Source: Euclidia mi
Lineage: Eukaryota; Arthropoda; Insecta; Lepidoptera; Erebidae
Reading direction: 5' to 3'
Assembly (NCBI GenBank): GCA_944739405.2
Contig: OX123196.2
Span: 51,932,196-51,996,195 of the forward strand
DNA: 64,000 nt
Under the pieces are notes generated by a model. It worked only from the letters and a program-made list of their open reading frames with translations. It was not told where the DNA came from and did no database searches. Every line of letters begins with the position of its first letter. Position 1 is the first letter of the stretch. The translations under genes and the position numbers were made by a program. Below are positions 33,891-46,899 of the stretch, piece by piece.

Positions 33891-36041
33891 GTCCTGAAGC
33901 CTCCTAAACCATGTCCTAAAGTTCTGTACTTGCGTTGTTTTGGGCGCATGGACGTTGAAAAATTGAGGTTGGATGCAGCAAAAATCGACTGGAAACCGTT
34001 GACATCGGCCATCACTATCGACGACAAAGTAGACTTGTTCAACAACACGGTTAAGAGGTTATTCGATGTGCATGCTCCTATTAGAAAGGTCAAATTGAAG
34101 CGTCCTGCACCTTGGATGACAGAGGGTATTCGGATGGCAATGCGACGCAGAGACCGAGCTTTTCGAAAGTATAAAAAGGATCGGTGTGAAGACAATTGGT
34201 CTCTCTTCAAGGTAGCAAGGAACAGGAGCAATCAGATGGTACGCAACGCTAAACGCCGACATATTCACGAAAACATTACTAATTCATCCCCTGCTAATGT
34301 ATGGCAGTTTTTAAGATCACTGGGCATAGGTAAACCTCACGGCCAAGTGGTTCTACCGGTGACTATTGGTTTGGATGACATTAATCGTCATTTTTCTACC
34401 ACTCTCACTTTAGACGACCAAACCAAGCGTCAAACCATGGCCTACTTGGACGGTATACCTCGTCCGAACATTAACTCTTTCTCTTTTTCTCCTTTACCAT
34501 CTGGTGAGATCAAAAAATCTATCCTATCCATTAAGTCCAAAGCCGTGGGTTGCGATGACATTAGTCGTCGCATGATCACGGATATCCTTGATCAAATCCT
34601 GCCTATAATTACCCATATCCTGAACTTTTCCCTTGACACAGGTAAATTTCCCCACCTATGGCGTAAAGCCTATGTGCGTCCTTTACCTAAAATTTCCAAT
34701 CCCACTCTGCTGACAAATTTCCGGCCTATATCCATACTTCCTTTTCTATCCAAGGTACTTGAGTCGTGCGTTCAGAGACAGTTGTCCGGGTTCGTTTACC
34801 ATAACAATATCCTTTCTCCACTTCAATCTGGATTCAGACCTGGACATAGTACTCTCTCCGCATTGCTCAAGGTGACTGGCGATGTGAGGGCGGGGGTTGA
34901 GGAAACCAAGGTTACACTTTTGATCTTGGTGGACTTCTCAAACGCCTTCAACAACGTCAATCACGACCTCCTTCTTTCAATTCTTTCCTACCTCATGATC
35001 TCACCGATGGCACTGGAATGGTTCTCATCTTATCTTCGAGGACGCCAGCAGTCAGTACGGATTGATGAAACCTCATCAATCTGGTGTGACTTGAACTCTG
35101 GTGTTCCTCAAGGCGGAATACTTTCTCCTCTTTTGTTCTCATTATTTATTAATCTCCTTACTCATGAACTTAATTGTGCGTACCATCTGTATGTCGATGA
35201 TCTGCAGCTTTACACACAATCCAAGGCGGAAAATCTACATTCTGCAATAGGAGCAATAAACCAAGATCTTAATGCAATCAAGGATTGGTCGAAACGGTTT
35301 GGATTGGCTGTGAATCCTGATAAATGTCAGGCGATTCTAGTTGGCAGTTCCCGTATATTAAACAGGGTTGACCTGCAGGCACTACCAGCCGTCATGTTTG
35401 ATGGGCAAATTATCCCGTTTAGTTCTAGCGTCAAGGATCTTGGTTTATATATTGACAGCAACCTTGATTGGCAAACCCAGGTAGCGAACGTCAGTCGTAA
35501 AGTAACTGGTGCCTTACGGTCGCTCTATTGGCTGAAGAACTTTCTGCCGGTCAAGACTAAGACAACGTTAGTACAGACTTTAATATTTCCTATAATCGAC
35601 TATGGTGATGTGTGCTACCTCGACCTTAATGCAGATCAGCTCAACAAGCTCGACCGACTTCTCAATAATTGCATTAGATTCGTTTTCAATCTCCGCAAAT
35701 ATGATCATATTACAGAGCACCGATTAAAGTTACGATGGTTACCCATTCGTCAACGGCGTAGCTTACGTACTTTGTGTACTCTCTATTCTTTATTGCACTC
35801 CCCACATGCTCCTGCGTATTTAACTCCTCACTTTCAATTTCTTTGTAATACACATGAGAAAAATCTTCGTTCCTCAAATAACCTTCTTCTCCGTTGTCCT
35901 TCTCACACTTCTAGCCTTGTACATTCTTCGTTTAACATTCAATCTATCCTTCTCTGGAATGCTCTTCCTCTCGATATCAGGATGTCGACTAGCCGTTTTA
36001 CATTTAAAACCAGAGTTCGCCAGACTTTCATAGACGCATAA
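33891..36041 (+). pseudogene. LINE ORF2: reverse transcriptase and C-terminus
   Basis: The same frame as the endonuclease, open from after the TAA to 36041; the first ATG is at 33930 or 33948. RT blocks: RPISILPFLSKVLE, QSGFRPGHSTLSAL, VDFSNAFNNVNHD, SGVPQGGILSPLLFSLFIN and the catalytic HLYVDDLQLY (YVDD at 35190-35201). The thumb and the tail FVFNLRKYDHITEHRLKLRW to FKTRVRQTF complete it. No other break is seen in about 700 codons, so this copy is young or was mobile recently. Confidence 0.88.
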
Positions 36042-36358
36042 ACTGAATCATCGTAGGATTATCGTCTATTTATTATGTATGTATATAGTTATATTGTATA
36101 TATGTAAAGTATTTTGTATTATATAGGTATATGTATAATATATATGTATATAGATAAGGTATGTAAGTACTATATTAATGTATATATATATAATTATGTA
36201 TTAATTAGGTTTCTATCTAAGATTCAATGCAAATTTATGAATTGCACCTATTACTTGTATCTCTGCATCACCCAAAGGTTGACTGGCAGATAATGCCTAC
36301 GGCATTAATTCCGCCTCTGTACAATTTATGTGCATAAAGTTTAAAAAAAAAAAAAAAA

Positions 36359-36890
36359 TTGAGGCTTAAAATGCCGGTACATTCCACGGCTTTTTATGAC
36401 AATTCCTTCACCGTAACTGCTGTTCGCTTGTGGAATAAATTACCGCTGCACATTAGGTAAGTTAAGACGGTAGTTAAATTTAAATCTTTAGTGAAGGAAT
36501 ATTATCTTTCATTATAGTCCATTCTAAAATATTCTATAATAATTAAGGCATTGCTATAGTTCATGTGTGTATAATTATGTCCTTTATACATTTATATGTT
36601 TTGTATGTTTATGTATATATGTTTTTTTATGTAGGTATATAGAGTAGACTATATGAATAGGTATATATGTATGTGTTTAGAGATATCTATGTATTATAAG
36701 TATTATAACTGTTACACCTACAACTACCACTATTTTTCCGACCATTAATATTTCCATCCAAAGGTTGACTGGTAGAGATCGCTCTAAGCGATAAGGCCGC
36801 CCATTGTAATTCGCTTGTATTGTATGATGTCTTAAGTAATATTTCTGGTTTACAATAAAGCATAAATTAAATAAATAAATAAATAAGTAC
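36359..36890 (+). pseudogene. LINE family K 3' fragment
   Basis: Starts in mid-frame after the A-run of the neighbour: FYDNSFTVTAVRLWNKLPLH, one stop, then SLVKEYYLSL. The 3' UTR has CCATCCAAAGGTTGACTGG and ends in AAATAAATAAATAAATAA. Confidence 0.8.
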
Positions 36891-38750
36891 CTAAAAAATC
36901 TCGTCGTTAATTTTTGGGCTCAATTTAAAAAGCCATTGGAGAATATTTTGTCGTTTTCAATCACGGTTTACGTTTGCTTTTGGCTTGAATCCTTTTATAA
37001 ACCTCTATAGACGAAAAACATAATCGATCAAAATGTCAGTATCACACATTCTATTACAAAAAAAGTATTTGAGCGCTCAGCAACAATACTTATAACAAGC
37101 AATACCGTGTTACCTGATATCTTAAGAGCTTTAGTGGTTATAAATCATCGCGGTTTGACGTAAGGGAGCCTCGCAGAGCTGTAAACATCATGTGTACTAT
37201 CTTAACTGTATGGCCAGCATCCATCACAACACAAGACTCGTATAAAAATCATACGGATAAAAATAATTTTAATAGCTATTTCTTTTTGAAGATGGGTTAG
37301 GTAGGAGTATTTGCATAGCTTACACCTTAACTCCTCGCTAGGATTTTTAACGTCTTAGAATTTTCGTAGGTCGTTTTAAAGTTAACTGCAGATAAATGGC
37401 AAATAACCTTGGAGTATCTAGTTGGATTTAAGGCGCTGTTATACCTCAGAAGCCGTGAAACACCTAATTTTTCGTCGCGCATCTAGCCATAACGGTACAT
37501 ATTACAAACTAGCAAAAATTAGAGCTTAAAGTCAAAAGTCTGAACAAAAGACTTTTGAAAGAATTTTTCATGTACGTAAAATAGAATCACAGTAAAAAAA
37601 TCACAAAATCGAGGCAGAAAATAATCTTTCGTCTCACTGTTTGCAATATTTTGATCGTAAGCTGTCATATTTTTTTTGATAATATTGTAGGAAATCTAAT
37701 GAACTAAAGAATTACCCTATTTATTTTCATATTATACATGTATATTTTGTAAAATTAAATAAAATCTGCCAAACGTCTATGATTTTGACGCTCGGTAGAT
37801 CCCATCAATATCAAACGCTTCAGCAATTTAAACCTTATTAACATAAGCGGTGTACTGAGTGTCAGTTGCTAGTTTACGCCCCGCCGAGACCTCATCATTC
37901 GGCTATGAGCCCTGTGAGAGATAGGTCATGTCGCTTGCGTCTCCGCTGCACGAAATTTTACGTAAACCTGTATGTTATTATAATACGCCGATTTGAGTTC
38001 GTAATTTCATGTTTTATGTTAAAGACTGAATACTTTGAATCAAATAGGCTTTTCATGTAACTATGGGCACATATAATTAGGACCTAAGTTTATACTCTTG
38101 TTGCGTTTAAAGTGTTATTGTTTCTGTGCTTATAAATATATAATTAGAAGAATAAAATATGGACAATTAGAGAAATGAAGTTCTACGAAGGATTTGTACA
38201 AGAAAGCGTCGTAATAAAATAGAAATTCATCCATGGCCAAGTGATTATGAAATATGTAACATTTTTACACAAATTATTTTCATAAGAGTCTTTTATGACT
38301 AACTATGTTACTTATATATTATCGATTATGCATAATATAATTATATAAATTATTCTCACAATACATAGCTGCCACAGTTTTCAATTTTTGAAAGAGTAAT
38401 AACATAAAATCGAATCATTTTATGTACCTATATTTCAAATTCATTAGCTTGTCAGAGCGCCTGGAGCGCTAAGATGCCGCCACGGCGAACAATAATGATG
38501 ACAGCGCTAATATGGCGCTCCGCAATCCGCACACAAGCGGTAACGAATGTTGTATTATTGTGTTTAGAACATAAACCTTTTTAGGTACATCGGGTAAAAC
38601 TTTGATTACTCATAAACTATTAGGTATGTCTCAGTACATCTAATATCTTTTTAATTTCTAAAATCAATCATTTATAAGTAAGAAGGTAACTTCTCTGTTT
38701 GCTATAACACAAGATATAGTATTTTTTTAATAATAAAGTACGTAACTAAG
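36891..38750. other. Unassigned AT-rich sequence
   Basis: No coding sequence or family recognised over about 1.9 kb. At 38455-38525 a patch carries several AGCGCT or GGCGCTC motifs. Confidence 0.4.
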
Positions 38751-38994
38751 TCATCATCATCATCATCATCATCAGCCTTTAATAGTCCACTGCTGGACTA
38801 GGCCTCTCCTTTGAAAGGAGGAATTGGCCTACTATACCACGCCGGCTAAGCGGGTTGGTATAGGGTTTGTATTAAGTTTTTCTTCTCTTACAGTGTTGTT
38901 CTCTGCATAATATGCTCCCTCTGTCGGCTCTTACGACACCCATGGGATGATATGGGGTGGTGACCATTCGTATTCTTAATCCGTCACCACACGG
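38751..38994 (-). mobile_element. SINE-like element with RTE-type tail
   Basis: Minus strand: head CCGTGTGGTGACGG and TCACCACCCC...GGGTGTCGTAAGAG like the 5' part of SINE-2 copy a; end CTAGTCCAGCAGTGGACTAT and an ATG trinucleotide tail (38751-38773) like SINE-1 and RTE ends. A chimeric form. Confidence 0.65.
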
Positions 38995-39164
38995 AAAGCT
39001 AAGTAATTATTAATATTGTAATTACAGAGAAGTTAAAGATAACAATTCTGCAACGTCTTACACACATTTGACTTCAGTCATTCTTAACATGATCTCTTCA
39101 AGAGCTAGCCAAGAAATGCCAAACAATTTTTTTAACAAATTTGACTCAAATTCCGTAGTGATAA

Positions 39165-39976
39165 GCAACAATTACAAGAGGGATAGCAGTGACTGGTTCG
39201 AATTGCGTAAGAATATGTTGACAGATTGAAATTTTTGTATAGTGGTAAAAAGAAGAGATAACAGCAGTAAAGCCAACTTAGTAAAAAATATTTTGTACAA
39301 ATAAAATATTTGCAATGTAAAATCAGTTGCGCATGGAATCTAAAATAAACAACTGGCTTTGCAACAACTGGCGAAGCAAGAAAATGTAACAATCGAGCCT
39401 TGTGGATTATTCGATTATTGGTGCCACGCCAGATGGATTAATAGGTCCAAACACGATTGTAGAAATTTAATGTTCTAAAGTTGCCTATAAGAATGGCCTG
39501 GAGAATAGTATAAGAGCAAATAAAATACAAATATGGAAACATGATAAAAAAGTGAACTGACTAGTCTAAACAAATATTGTAATTGTTATTACCAAATTCA
39601 GGGGCAACGCCACGTTACACGCAAACAAAAGTGTTTATTTGCTGTGTGGAGTGGCGAAAGTATACCACTAAAAATATAAATTATAGAAAGAGATGATGTT
39701 TTCTGGGAGAAGCTTGTGGCGTTTTATATGAATTGGCAGTTGCCTGAAATTGTTGATTCTCGTCAAGCTCAAGGGATGGGATTGCGAGATCAAGGAGAGG
39801 AAAATGTTTCATCAGTGCTTGAAATTTCTACAATACCAAGCCGTAAAAGGAAAGTAAATGAAACTGTGCCTCGTGAACAACAGCAAATAATAAGTATTGA
39901 AGCCTTATCACCTCACACACTGCCTTTAACATTCGATGAGAATAAAGAAACCTGCCGGGTTGTAGCAGACAGCTAA
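39165..39976 (+). pseudogene. Decayed YqaJ-type nuclease gene
   Basis: Reading frames 2, 3 and 2 in turn recover the lambda-exonuclease/YqaJ recombinase fold. DWFELRKNMLTD matches the N-terminal W-x-x-x-R tract. GATPDGLIGPNTIVEI (about 39420-39468) is the catalytic G-x-x-P-D-G ... V-E-x-K block, with a stop where the lysine belongs. YYQIQGQRHVTRKQKCLF, VWSGESIPLKI and DVFWEKLVAFYMNW continue it. At least five stops and two frame changes show it is dead. In insects such proteins occur as host-like single genes and as the second protein of ISL2EU DNA transposons; the latter is my preferred origin. No transposase was seen nearby. Confidence 0.7.
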
Positions 39977-40587
39977 CTTTTGATGAGCTGTAAACTCTGT
40001 ATTTCGTTAATAAATTATAAATGAATATAAATAAATATCTTTTAATATTTATTTTCTTTGAAACAACACATATTTGAAGCGAAAGAAATTTTTTATATTT
40101 TTCCATACAAACATGTATAACGAGAGCTAACGAAAAAGCAGTAACTCAAATTCTAATTCTATAATTTTCTAAGCGACATAGCAGTATCCTATGAATAAGG
40201 AATATCCACATATATTTTTGATGTTTCATCTATTTTGAAAAATAATAATGGGTTGGGTTTCGAAACGAGTCGCCTGAATTTGAGGGTATTGGTAGTGTAA
40301 GGGGCTTAAGGTATTAAGGTCGTTTTAATCCCCTAAAAGTAATTTTGGCTGCCGGAGTTGCGTCTAAATATTTTTAAACGATTTCCAAAATTTCATAAAT
40401 ACTTCGGCAATTATGCAAAACGGAACATAGTTTTTATACTTTAGAACATTTTACAAATGTAGTTTTTAGGTTTTATGTAAAAAACGTGAAACGAAACGCA
40501 AAACTGCCATCTTGGAATGATCATATTGACAGCTAATGTCAAATTTGTGCGTCATTGCTTTCGAGTGCCTTGGGTTAGGTGCGACTG

Positions 40588-40690
40588 TAATAAGTAAATA
40601 AATAGGTTATGTTAGGTTCTCTTTTGACCCTTAATCCGAAAATAGGAGCCCTTCGCAGGACTCCGACAACCTTAGTTTATTAAACTAGTG
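40588..40690 (+). repeat. Small dispersed repeat, copy 1
   Basis: Contains AATAGGTTATGTTAGGTTCT and GGAGCCCTTCGCAGGACTCCG (a hairpin). A second copy lies at 58529-58615. Confidence 0.75.
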
Positions 40691-41005
40691 TGATGAATGT
40701 GGAAGTTGGCAGTGCCATACACACCGATGTTTGGAGTTTTTTTTTTTCAGAGGAAACCAAGTATTTCCGGCAAGTGAAAATGGTGAGGGGGGTTTCAAGA
40801 CCTCCCCTGCTCCCTCTCCAATCACTCACAACCCCTAAAAACGGCGACGTATTTCGAAACCTTTGCCATAATAATTATATCTATAATAACAATAAACATC
40901 CATAAATAAATAAAGGAAATCAACTTTTACTAAACTTCAATTATCTCGTAACTCACTTCAGTTGAGATACGGCTTTTGCGCTTAGTAGAGCAGTATTGTG
41001 TATTT

Positions 41006-41100
41006 TAGGGTACCGTAGCCAAAAATTGTAAAAACGGAACCCTTATAGATTCGCAATGTCTATCTGTCTGTCCGCCCGTATGTCACAGCCAATTTATTTC
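41006..41100. repeat. Dispersed repeat fragment
   Basis: Contains AGGGTACCGTAGCCAAAAAT and AAAACGGAACCCTTATAG followed by TGTCTGTCCGCCCGTATGTC, a motif set I recognise as common in lepidopteran genomes. Element type not assigned. Confidence 0.5.
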
Positions 41101-42580
41101 AAAACAGATTTGAAAACTGGCAGGAATGGAATTAGATGTAGGTATTCTATGAACTGCTCACTATTTTTATACAAAAACAAAACAAACATAATAATGGTCT
41201 CTCCATACATGGAACTGACTTAATTATTTTTATCAACTTACGGCACGTAGGTATTTACCTACTTTCGTCAACATTTAATACCTATAACGTCTAATGTAAA
41301 CCAGTTTTGCTCATGGCTGCACTGAGAACAAAAATTGCGCTATGCCTATATTGTACAAACAGATTGATGTATGTAATATAAATTTTAATATCAGTATCGC
41401 AATTCAATATGCTAAAACGTTTTGCTTGCGATTTTGAAATATTGGAATACGGATGTCGCCAGAATACGGTCGCACGCGACGAGAATGAAGGGGGGCGCCC
41501 CGCAGTAGACGGAGCTAAGCTCCCTTCACCTCCCCTGCTTCACCCCCTCATTTACCAAAACAGTCGCTTAGGACAGCGCCTTAAGAATAAATTTTCGCTT
41601 TACACTTACTGTTGTCTGAATTTTCATAGAGCTATCTAGCTTTTTTTTTCGAAGCTTCAAAATAAGCAAAGTTTCAAACAAACTTTCTAACAATATCGGG
41701 TGGCTACCAGGTATGCTGAAAGTGATGTACTTTTATTCTGCTATTGCATTCTAATAGAGTATGGTGAGTTATTATAGGTGTGTACTTTTCGCGTTTCTAT
41801 AAAAGTAGATATATAGGCAACAAGCACTTTGTCTGTTTTTAGGTCTCGGGACGTAGTGGTTCCATTGCTATATAATAAAATCTAAGTAGCACTCAGTTAG
41901 GCTCGGGACTCTACGTGCCTCATTTGGTCGCAATAAACTATGGCACTTAAGAGACACAATCTGATATCGAAGATATCCATGGCGGCGGTAAGCACTGACC
42001 AGTAGGCTATCCACCTGCATGTTTGCGTCCAACCCCACAAAAAATGTTGTTTTGCAGTACAAGCTTCATTATCTTTATTTTGATTCTTTAAAAGTTATTT
42101 TTGCTTACTCAACTCTCTACCGACTGAATTAAGAGAACAATGTCATTAACGCTTACAAAGGACGATTACTACGAGAGGTTTTCGGCACGAAACCTCCAGA
42201 CCTTAAAACGTTTATAGACTTTTGTGATTACCAGTAATTCGTTATTTGATCCGATCCCTCAGATACGTTCAAACCAAACCCATGCCGTGGTTTTGTTAGA
42301 AAATCCTTTGGAAAGTACGTTTCTGTATATGCAAATAAATAGAGTATTGAAACGTTTGTTTGTAAAAATAACAGACTTTTGTAAATAAATAGGCTAGTAT
42401 CCTACAGTGTAATAAGCGATTGATTCGTTCCTTTATTAGATGTTAAACCGAAATAATAGATTTTTTCTTCAAAAATCGATCACCAACATTTAATTACGGC
42501 TTTTTAAAACCCATTTGAATTTGACGCGAAAACGCTGTAAGCCATCGTGGCGGTTCATTGACGTCAATAAGTGCAAAGCA
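41101..42580. other. Unassigned sequence
   Basis: AT-rich, no gene recognised. Confidence 0.4.
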
Positions 42581-42589
42581 AAAACTTAC

Positions 42590-42761
42590 TGACAGACACG
42601 CTACAGCCGAAACTATTGGTCGCAGGAAGCTGAAATTTGGCATGTATGTTCCTTGGGGACCGTAGAGGTGCACTAAGAAAGGTTTTCCCGAAATTCCCAC
42701 GGGATCGGCCAAAACGGGTCAATTTAAAAAAATGCAGGCGTATCTGCTAGCGTCCTCTAGT
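42590..42761 (+). mobile_element. Helitron-like short element, copy 2
   Basis: Starts near ACTGACAGACACGCTACAG (5' end lost) and ends GCGTCCTCTAGT. The body shares GGCATGTATGTTCCTTGGGG and CCGAAATTCCCACGGGATCG with the other copies. Confidence 0.65.
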
Positions 42762-42979
42762 AACAAATAATAATTGTAGGTTTCGAGACATTTTTGTAGA
42801 TAGATATATCGACCTATCCGTAGAATAGAGCTCCACGTGGCCATATACCAAAATCGTGTTAAATAGCTTAATGGGATAAGGAATACAAACTCTACAAAAC
42901 TGTGTTTTTAGAATTTTCGTATCTTATTTACTTTCGGAGATGTAGAATCGAATAACGTTTCATCTGATATTTGTTCCGC

Positions 42980-43302
42980 GCAACAACGCACAAAGTATAC
43001 ATGGGACGGGACACGGGGACTACGGGTGGCGCGAGCGCCGCGATCGATCAGCAGTTCGGCCGAAGTTCATTGGAAGAAGAAGAAAATTGGGGCGTTTTCG
43101 TGTTTTGTACTTAATTTACATTATATTTAAAAAAAAAACAATTTATTCAGTATTTTAAATAAAAAGGGATCCTTTTAAAGATATCAGGATCTCGCAAAAT
43201 ACTAAATATGATTCAAGTAGATGCAGAAGAGTCAAGAGCCTGATCTTAGTTCGGCGTTTTCAAACTTACATACTGCGTTTCTAAATCAAGATTTCAATTC
43301 TG
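42980..43302 (+). other. Candidate promoter region and first coding exon of a host gene
   Basis: A GC-rich patch (about 42985-43090) stands out in AT-rich DNA and is followed by a short coding segment. From the ATG at 43221, 27 codons plus one base are open (first residues MQKSQEPDLSSAFSNLHTAF) and end exactly at a strong splice donor, CTG followed by GTAAGTGA (43303). An 11-codon upstream ORF (43208-43243) overlaps in another frame. I do not recognise the protein. It could be chance; the donor, the composition and the GC patch are the evidence. Later exons were not found in the window. Confidence 0.4.
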
Positions 43303-44913
43303 GTAAGTGACGATGTTTTACAAGTATAACTTCACTATGTACAACTTTAAGTTCCTACATTTACACAGATTATTATATTTATTACTTTTTAACTCAGTTC
43401 ATAGTTAACAGCGATCGTTGATTATTTAGAACGTTTTTCGATGGAGTTGTTCAAAAAACGCAACTCTGGCGCAAAAAGACGATTACCGTTATTAATATTC
43501 ACAGAGTTATCGATTTTTATGCAATATTGAGCAACAAAAAGTAGAGGCCTTATGGAATATTAAGACGTTTTTATACGAACATTATTGAAGTTTTTAACGT
43601 CTGAGGTTAAAAAAGGACGGTTTTCGCCGGAGTCTGTGAAACAATTTGTGGGTTCAATGTTAAGATGGGACGTTGTAACTTAAAACGTTGAATCAATTAG
43701 GACGTTGTTCAATTAAAAAAATCTCTATTTATCAAGATTTTTTAATAGAAATTAGTTAAATTTATCGCAAAATTGATTGTTTCAAAGAACGCTTAAAAAT
43801 AGTTTGTTAAAAATATTTGTGCAAAAGAATTTTTATATTTTAGTTACGAATGAAGGATAAACTGGCATGAATCGTCTTTGCTTCCTGGTTCAAAGGAACC
43901 AGTCGTGAATTTGATATATGGGAAGAAATTCTATACAAACATGACGGGACAAAGAAAATAAAGGAATCTGTAATAGCTCAAAACTGAATATCATATCTGT
44001 TTAGTCTACCGAAGGTGTCTACAGTAATCAACCTAGTTCATTTTCTTTGGAAATCCATTAAGTTTTGCAAATTCATCGTTAATACAGCTCAAACAGTTAG
44101 AAGTGTAAACACAGGTTACAGGTTACCCAGTTAGTTTCAGTACTAACTCCCATGCTGTTTCCTACTAATAAATAATGATAAAAATACTCTACGACATGCA
44201 AACAACATCATCTTGTTCCAAAATAAGCCGAATGTGTATTATGGTTACTAGAAATTTAATCTTTTTTGTAAATACATACATGTTCATTCGAAATGCGATA
44301 TAATATTAAGCTCTGATAATAGAAAACTAAGTCATACTTTTAAGTAGTCTGCCATTTACTACAAGCTCCCAGTGATAGGCACTGCGAGAAAATTGAAGTA
44401 TGCTAAACTATTTATTAACACTTTTGCTGTTTTAACTCCTTTTGAGATACATATTATTACATTATTATGTTGTTGATAGACTGCATGGATGAGATATGTA
44501 CGTATGCATGGATGAGAGAGGATAAAAGTGTCATTTTAAAGGAAGGGCAGGCGGACCCGACTTGAAAGGCACAAGATCGTTATCGATGATGCAATGAAGA
44601 CTGTGTTTAAAAAAATATGTATAATATAAAGACCTAATGGACTTGTGCTGCTCACAAGTTATTAGGAGTAGGTACTGAAATGTGTCATTATAATGATCTT
44701 AACGTTACTAGGGTTGCAGCCACAACTTTTTGTCTTAGAACCCAGGCTCTGCTTAGTAGTCTAATAAGATTTGACAGGACAGCCTAGTTAAGTACTGATA
44801 TGAGTATGAGTACTCGATTTTAAATTTTGTTAATGTTTAGATGTATTTTACTATTATTTATAAATATTGTGCACCCATGTCTAGGTAAAAACGATGTAAG
44901 ATTGTTGTTATTC
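43303..44913. other. Unassigned sequence (intron if 43221 is an exon)
   Basis: AT-rich; no exon or element recognised. Confidence 0.4.
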
Positions 44914-45290
44914 TTATACGGGGTATAAAAAGACCCTTAATGAAAGTTTAAATTCCATTTCATCATTACGAACATTCTTTACTTGCACTGCACTATACCT
45001 GAGAAATTACTGCTTCAGGAGATATTGAGGCCCAAAGTTACCATATTTATTTTTAATTAGGTGCAGAATCTATGCATTTTACGCACCAATTTGTTCTATA
45101 TAATGCAATTATGTCCTATGCACCCTTTGATAGTTAAGTATCTCGAGAATTGCACGCGCATACTTTACATAGCGGCTTATAAAATGTGTCTACAAAAAAA
45201 CGTTTCCCAGGTATTGTTTTGCTAAGTATGACTTAGCATGATGTGTAGCTTAACTTCGGCTTGGTGACGGGTCTTTTTACACCGTGTATA
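44914..45290. mobile_element. MITE with TACGGGGTATAAAAAGACCC ends
   Basis: About 20-bp inverted ends: TACGGGGTATAAAAAGACCC on the left and GGGTCTTTTTACACCGTGTA on the right. TA or TTA steps flank it, so a Mariner or Harbinger origin is possible. No coding sequence. Confidence 0.65.
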
Positions 45291-45299
45291 ATATTATAA

Positions 45300-45425
45300 A
45301 GAAGAAGATATTTGGTTAAGATCGCAGGAAGCGGTGGAATTCAGGCGGCTCATCATTGGAGTTGTGTGGACAGCCTTTGTGGAGGCCAAGTCCAGCAGAG
45401 GATGTGTTTAGGTGATGATACAGAT
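45300..45425 (+). pseudogene. RTE-like LINE tail scrap
   Basis: The segment ending in GGCCAAGTCCAGCAGAGGATG and GTGATGATAC resembles the degraded 3' end of the RTE family seen at 28130. Confidence 0.4.
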
Positions 45426-46899
45426 CATGTAAAGATGAGTCATACATTTATTTTATATTAAGTAGGTCCTTACAAAATAAGTTTGTGACTTCTCGTGAAG
45501 CCCGAACCCCAGTGTAGAAAGGTACGTACTTGCAATTTTGTGATAAAATTTGTCATTTATGACTATTAATTTTTCTATATATACGTACAATTTGATTACT
45601 TTTAAATAAGTATATACGATTATACGTAAAGTTAAATAAATATAAGTACATACTTACACAGTTTATTTATTTTTAAATAAGTAAATATAATTACTTCGCC
45701 TATTATACGACGTGACTAAGTAGTTAGTAAAATAATAATTACTCATTAATGCTAGAAGTCTAATCGTTGCCGTCTAAGATTCTGTCAACTATATTAAGAC
45801 TTTAAAAAAAAAAAATGACATTGTATTTAATTTTCTATTTTATATTATTCACAAAGGTCTCTTAAAGGATGAAAAATTCCAACAAAAAACAACCTTTGTT
45901 AACATAGAACGACTTTTAAATCGAACGTTTCCGCAAAACAACGCACGATGTTTACCACGGACCCTCGCTCTTCCGCCATAAAACGTCCTAAGTTGATATG
46001 TAACTTATTATCTCGAACAATAAAAGGACTAGAAATATACACTTTAGGGCATTTAATTAGGCTCGGCTGTTATAATAACCTACCAAAAAATCATAATTTT
46101 AATTCTCTCGCCCTAAGAGTTATAAGGAATTATTCAAGTCAAGAACTTCGACAGCCTCTACTGAAAATTGCGATCCATGCAGATCGGACTTTGTTCTGCG
46201 GATGATATGTAGCACGTTACTTTAGTTACTTTAAATCATTCGCCCGAATAGTTCATTCCAAAATGCTAATACGGGCGAACATGCTTAAGCGTAAAAAGTC
46301 CCTTGTATCAAAAATGTAACTAATTTTATTATTTAGTAATCAATATTGATACAGTGTCGCTGAAAAATACCAAACATTAATCGTGACATACATGCCGAAA
46401 TGAAACACACAGCCACACTGAAATACCATGAAAGGATTTCAGATCAAGTGAAACAGGTAGATACAGCACGCCCTACATTACGATTGAAGCCAAAAAATTG
46501 GCAGGGTCATGGCATGACTCTGTAATTACACTAGCCATGCACACAAACGCAGTAGACAAGTACACAAACAATAGGTTTGCCAAAATATCGTATCACAAGT
46601 ATCTAAATAACAGCACTTTTGTCTAACATACTCGTATAATGTTATTGTAAAATATTTTGCTTATATCTTTATCTTGCATTGCACAGTTTAATTCAACACG
46701 CAGGCATAATTTTACGATCTCTAGCCAAACCTGAAGTACTGATTAATCTGTTTTAGACATATTTAAACACAAAAACAAAAAATGTATGTTGGACACAAAT
46801 CAACTACAAATAATAATTAATCTTTAGATACTACAATCATACCGATTTATTCTTAGTAGACACAAGCCTATTTAACGGTAATTTATTCAGTAAATTACG
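45426..46899. other. Unassigned AT-rich sequence
   Basis: No gene or element recognised. An 86-codon frame at 45948-46205 has no recognisable features. Confidence 0.4.

Larger units (their letters stand above)
33171..36358 (+). mobile_element. CR1/Jockey-like LINE (family K), ORF2 nearly intact
   Basis: An ORF2 of 957 codons with one in-frame stop, a 3' UTR with CATCACCCAAAGGTTGACTGG and an A-run at 36341-36358. No ORF1 is seen upstream. Directly after the A-run, sequence of the same family starts in mid-gene (36359), so this copy probably inserted into or next to an older relative. Confidence 0.85.

Noticed and set aside
40740..40920. An exon after a long T-run and CAG
   Set aside because: No conserved-looking protein, and GC-rich low-complexity sequence explains the open frame.
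45948..46205. An 86-codon frame as a gene
   Set aside because: No recognisable domain, no splice or promoter context; length is within chance for this much sequence.
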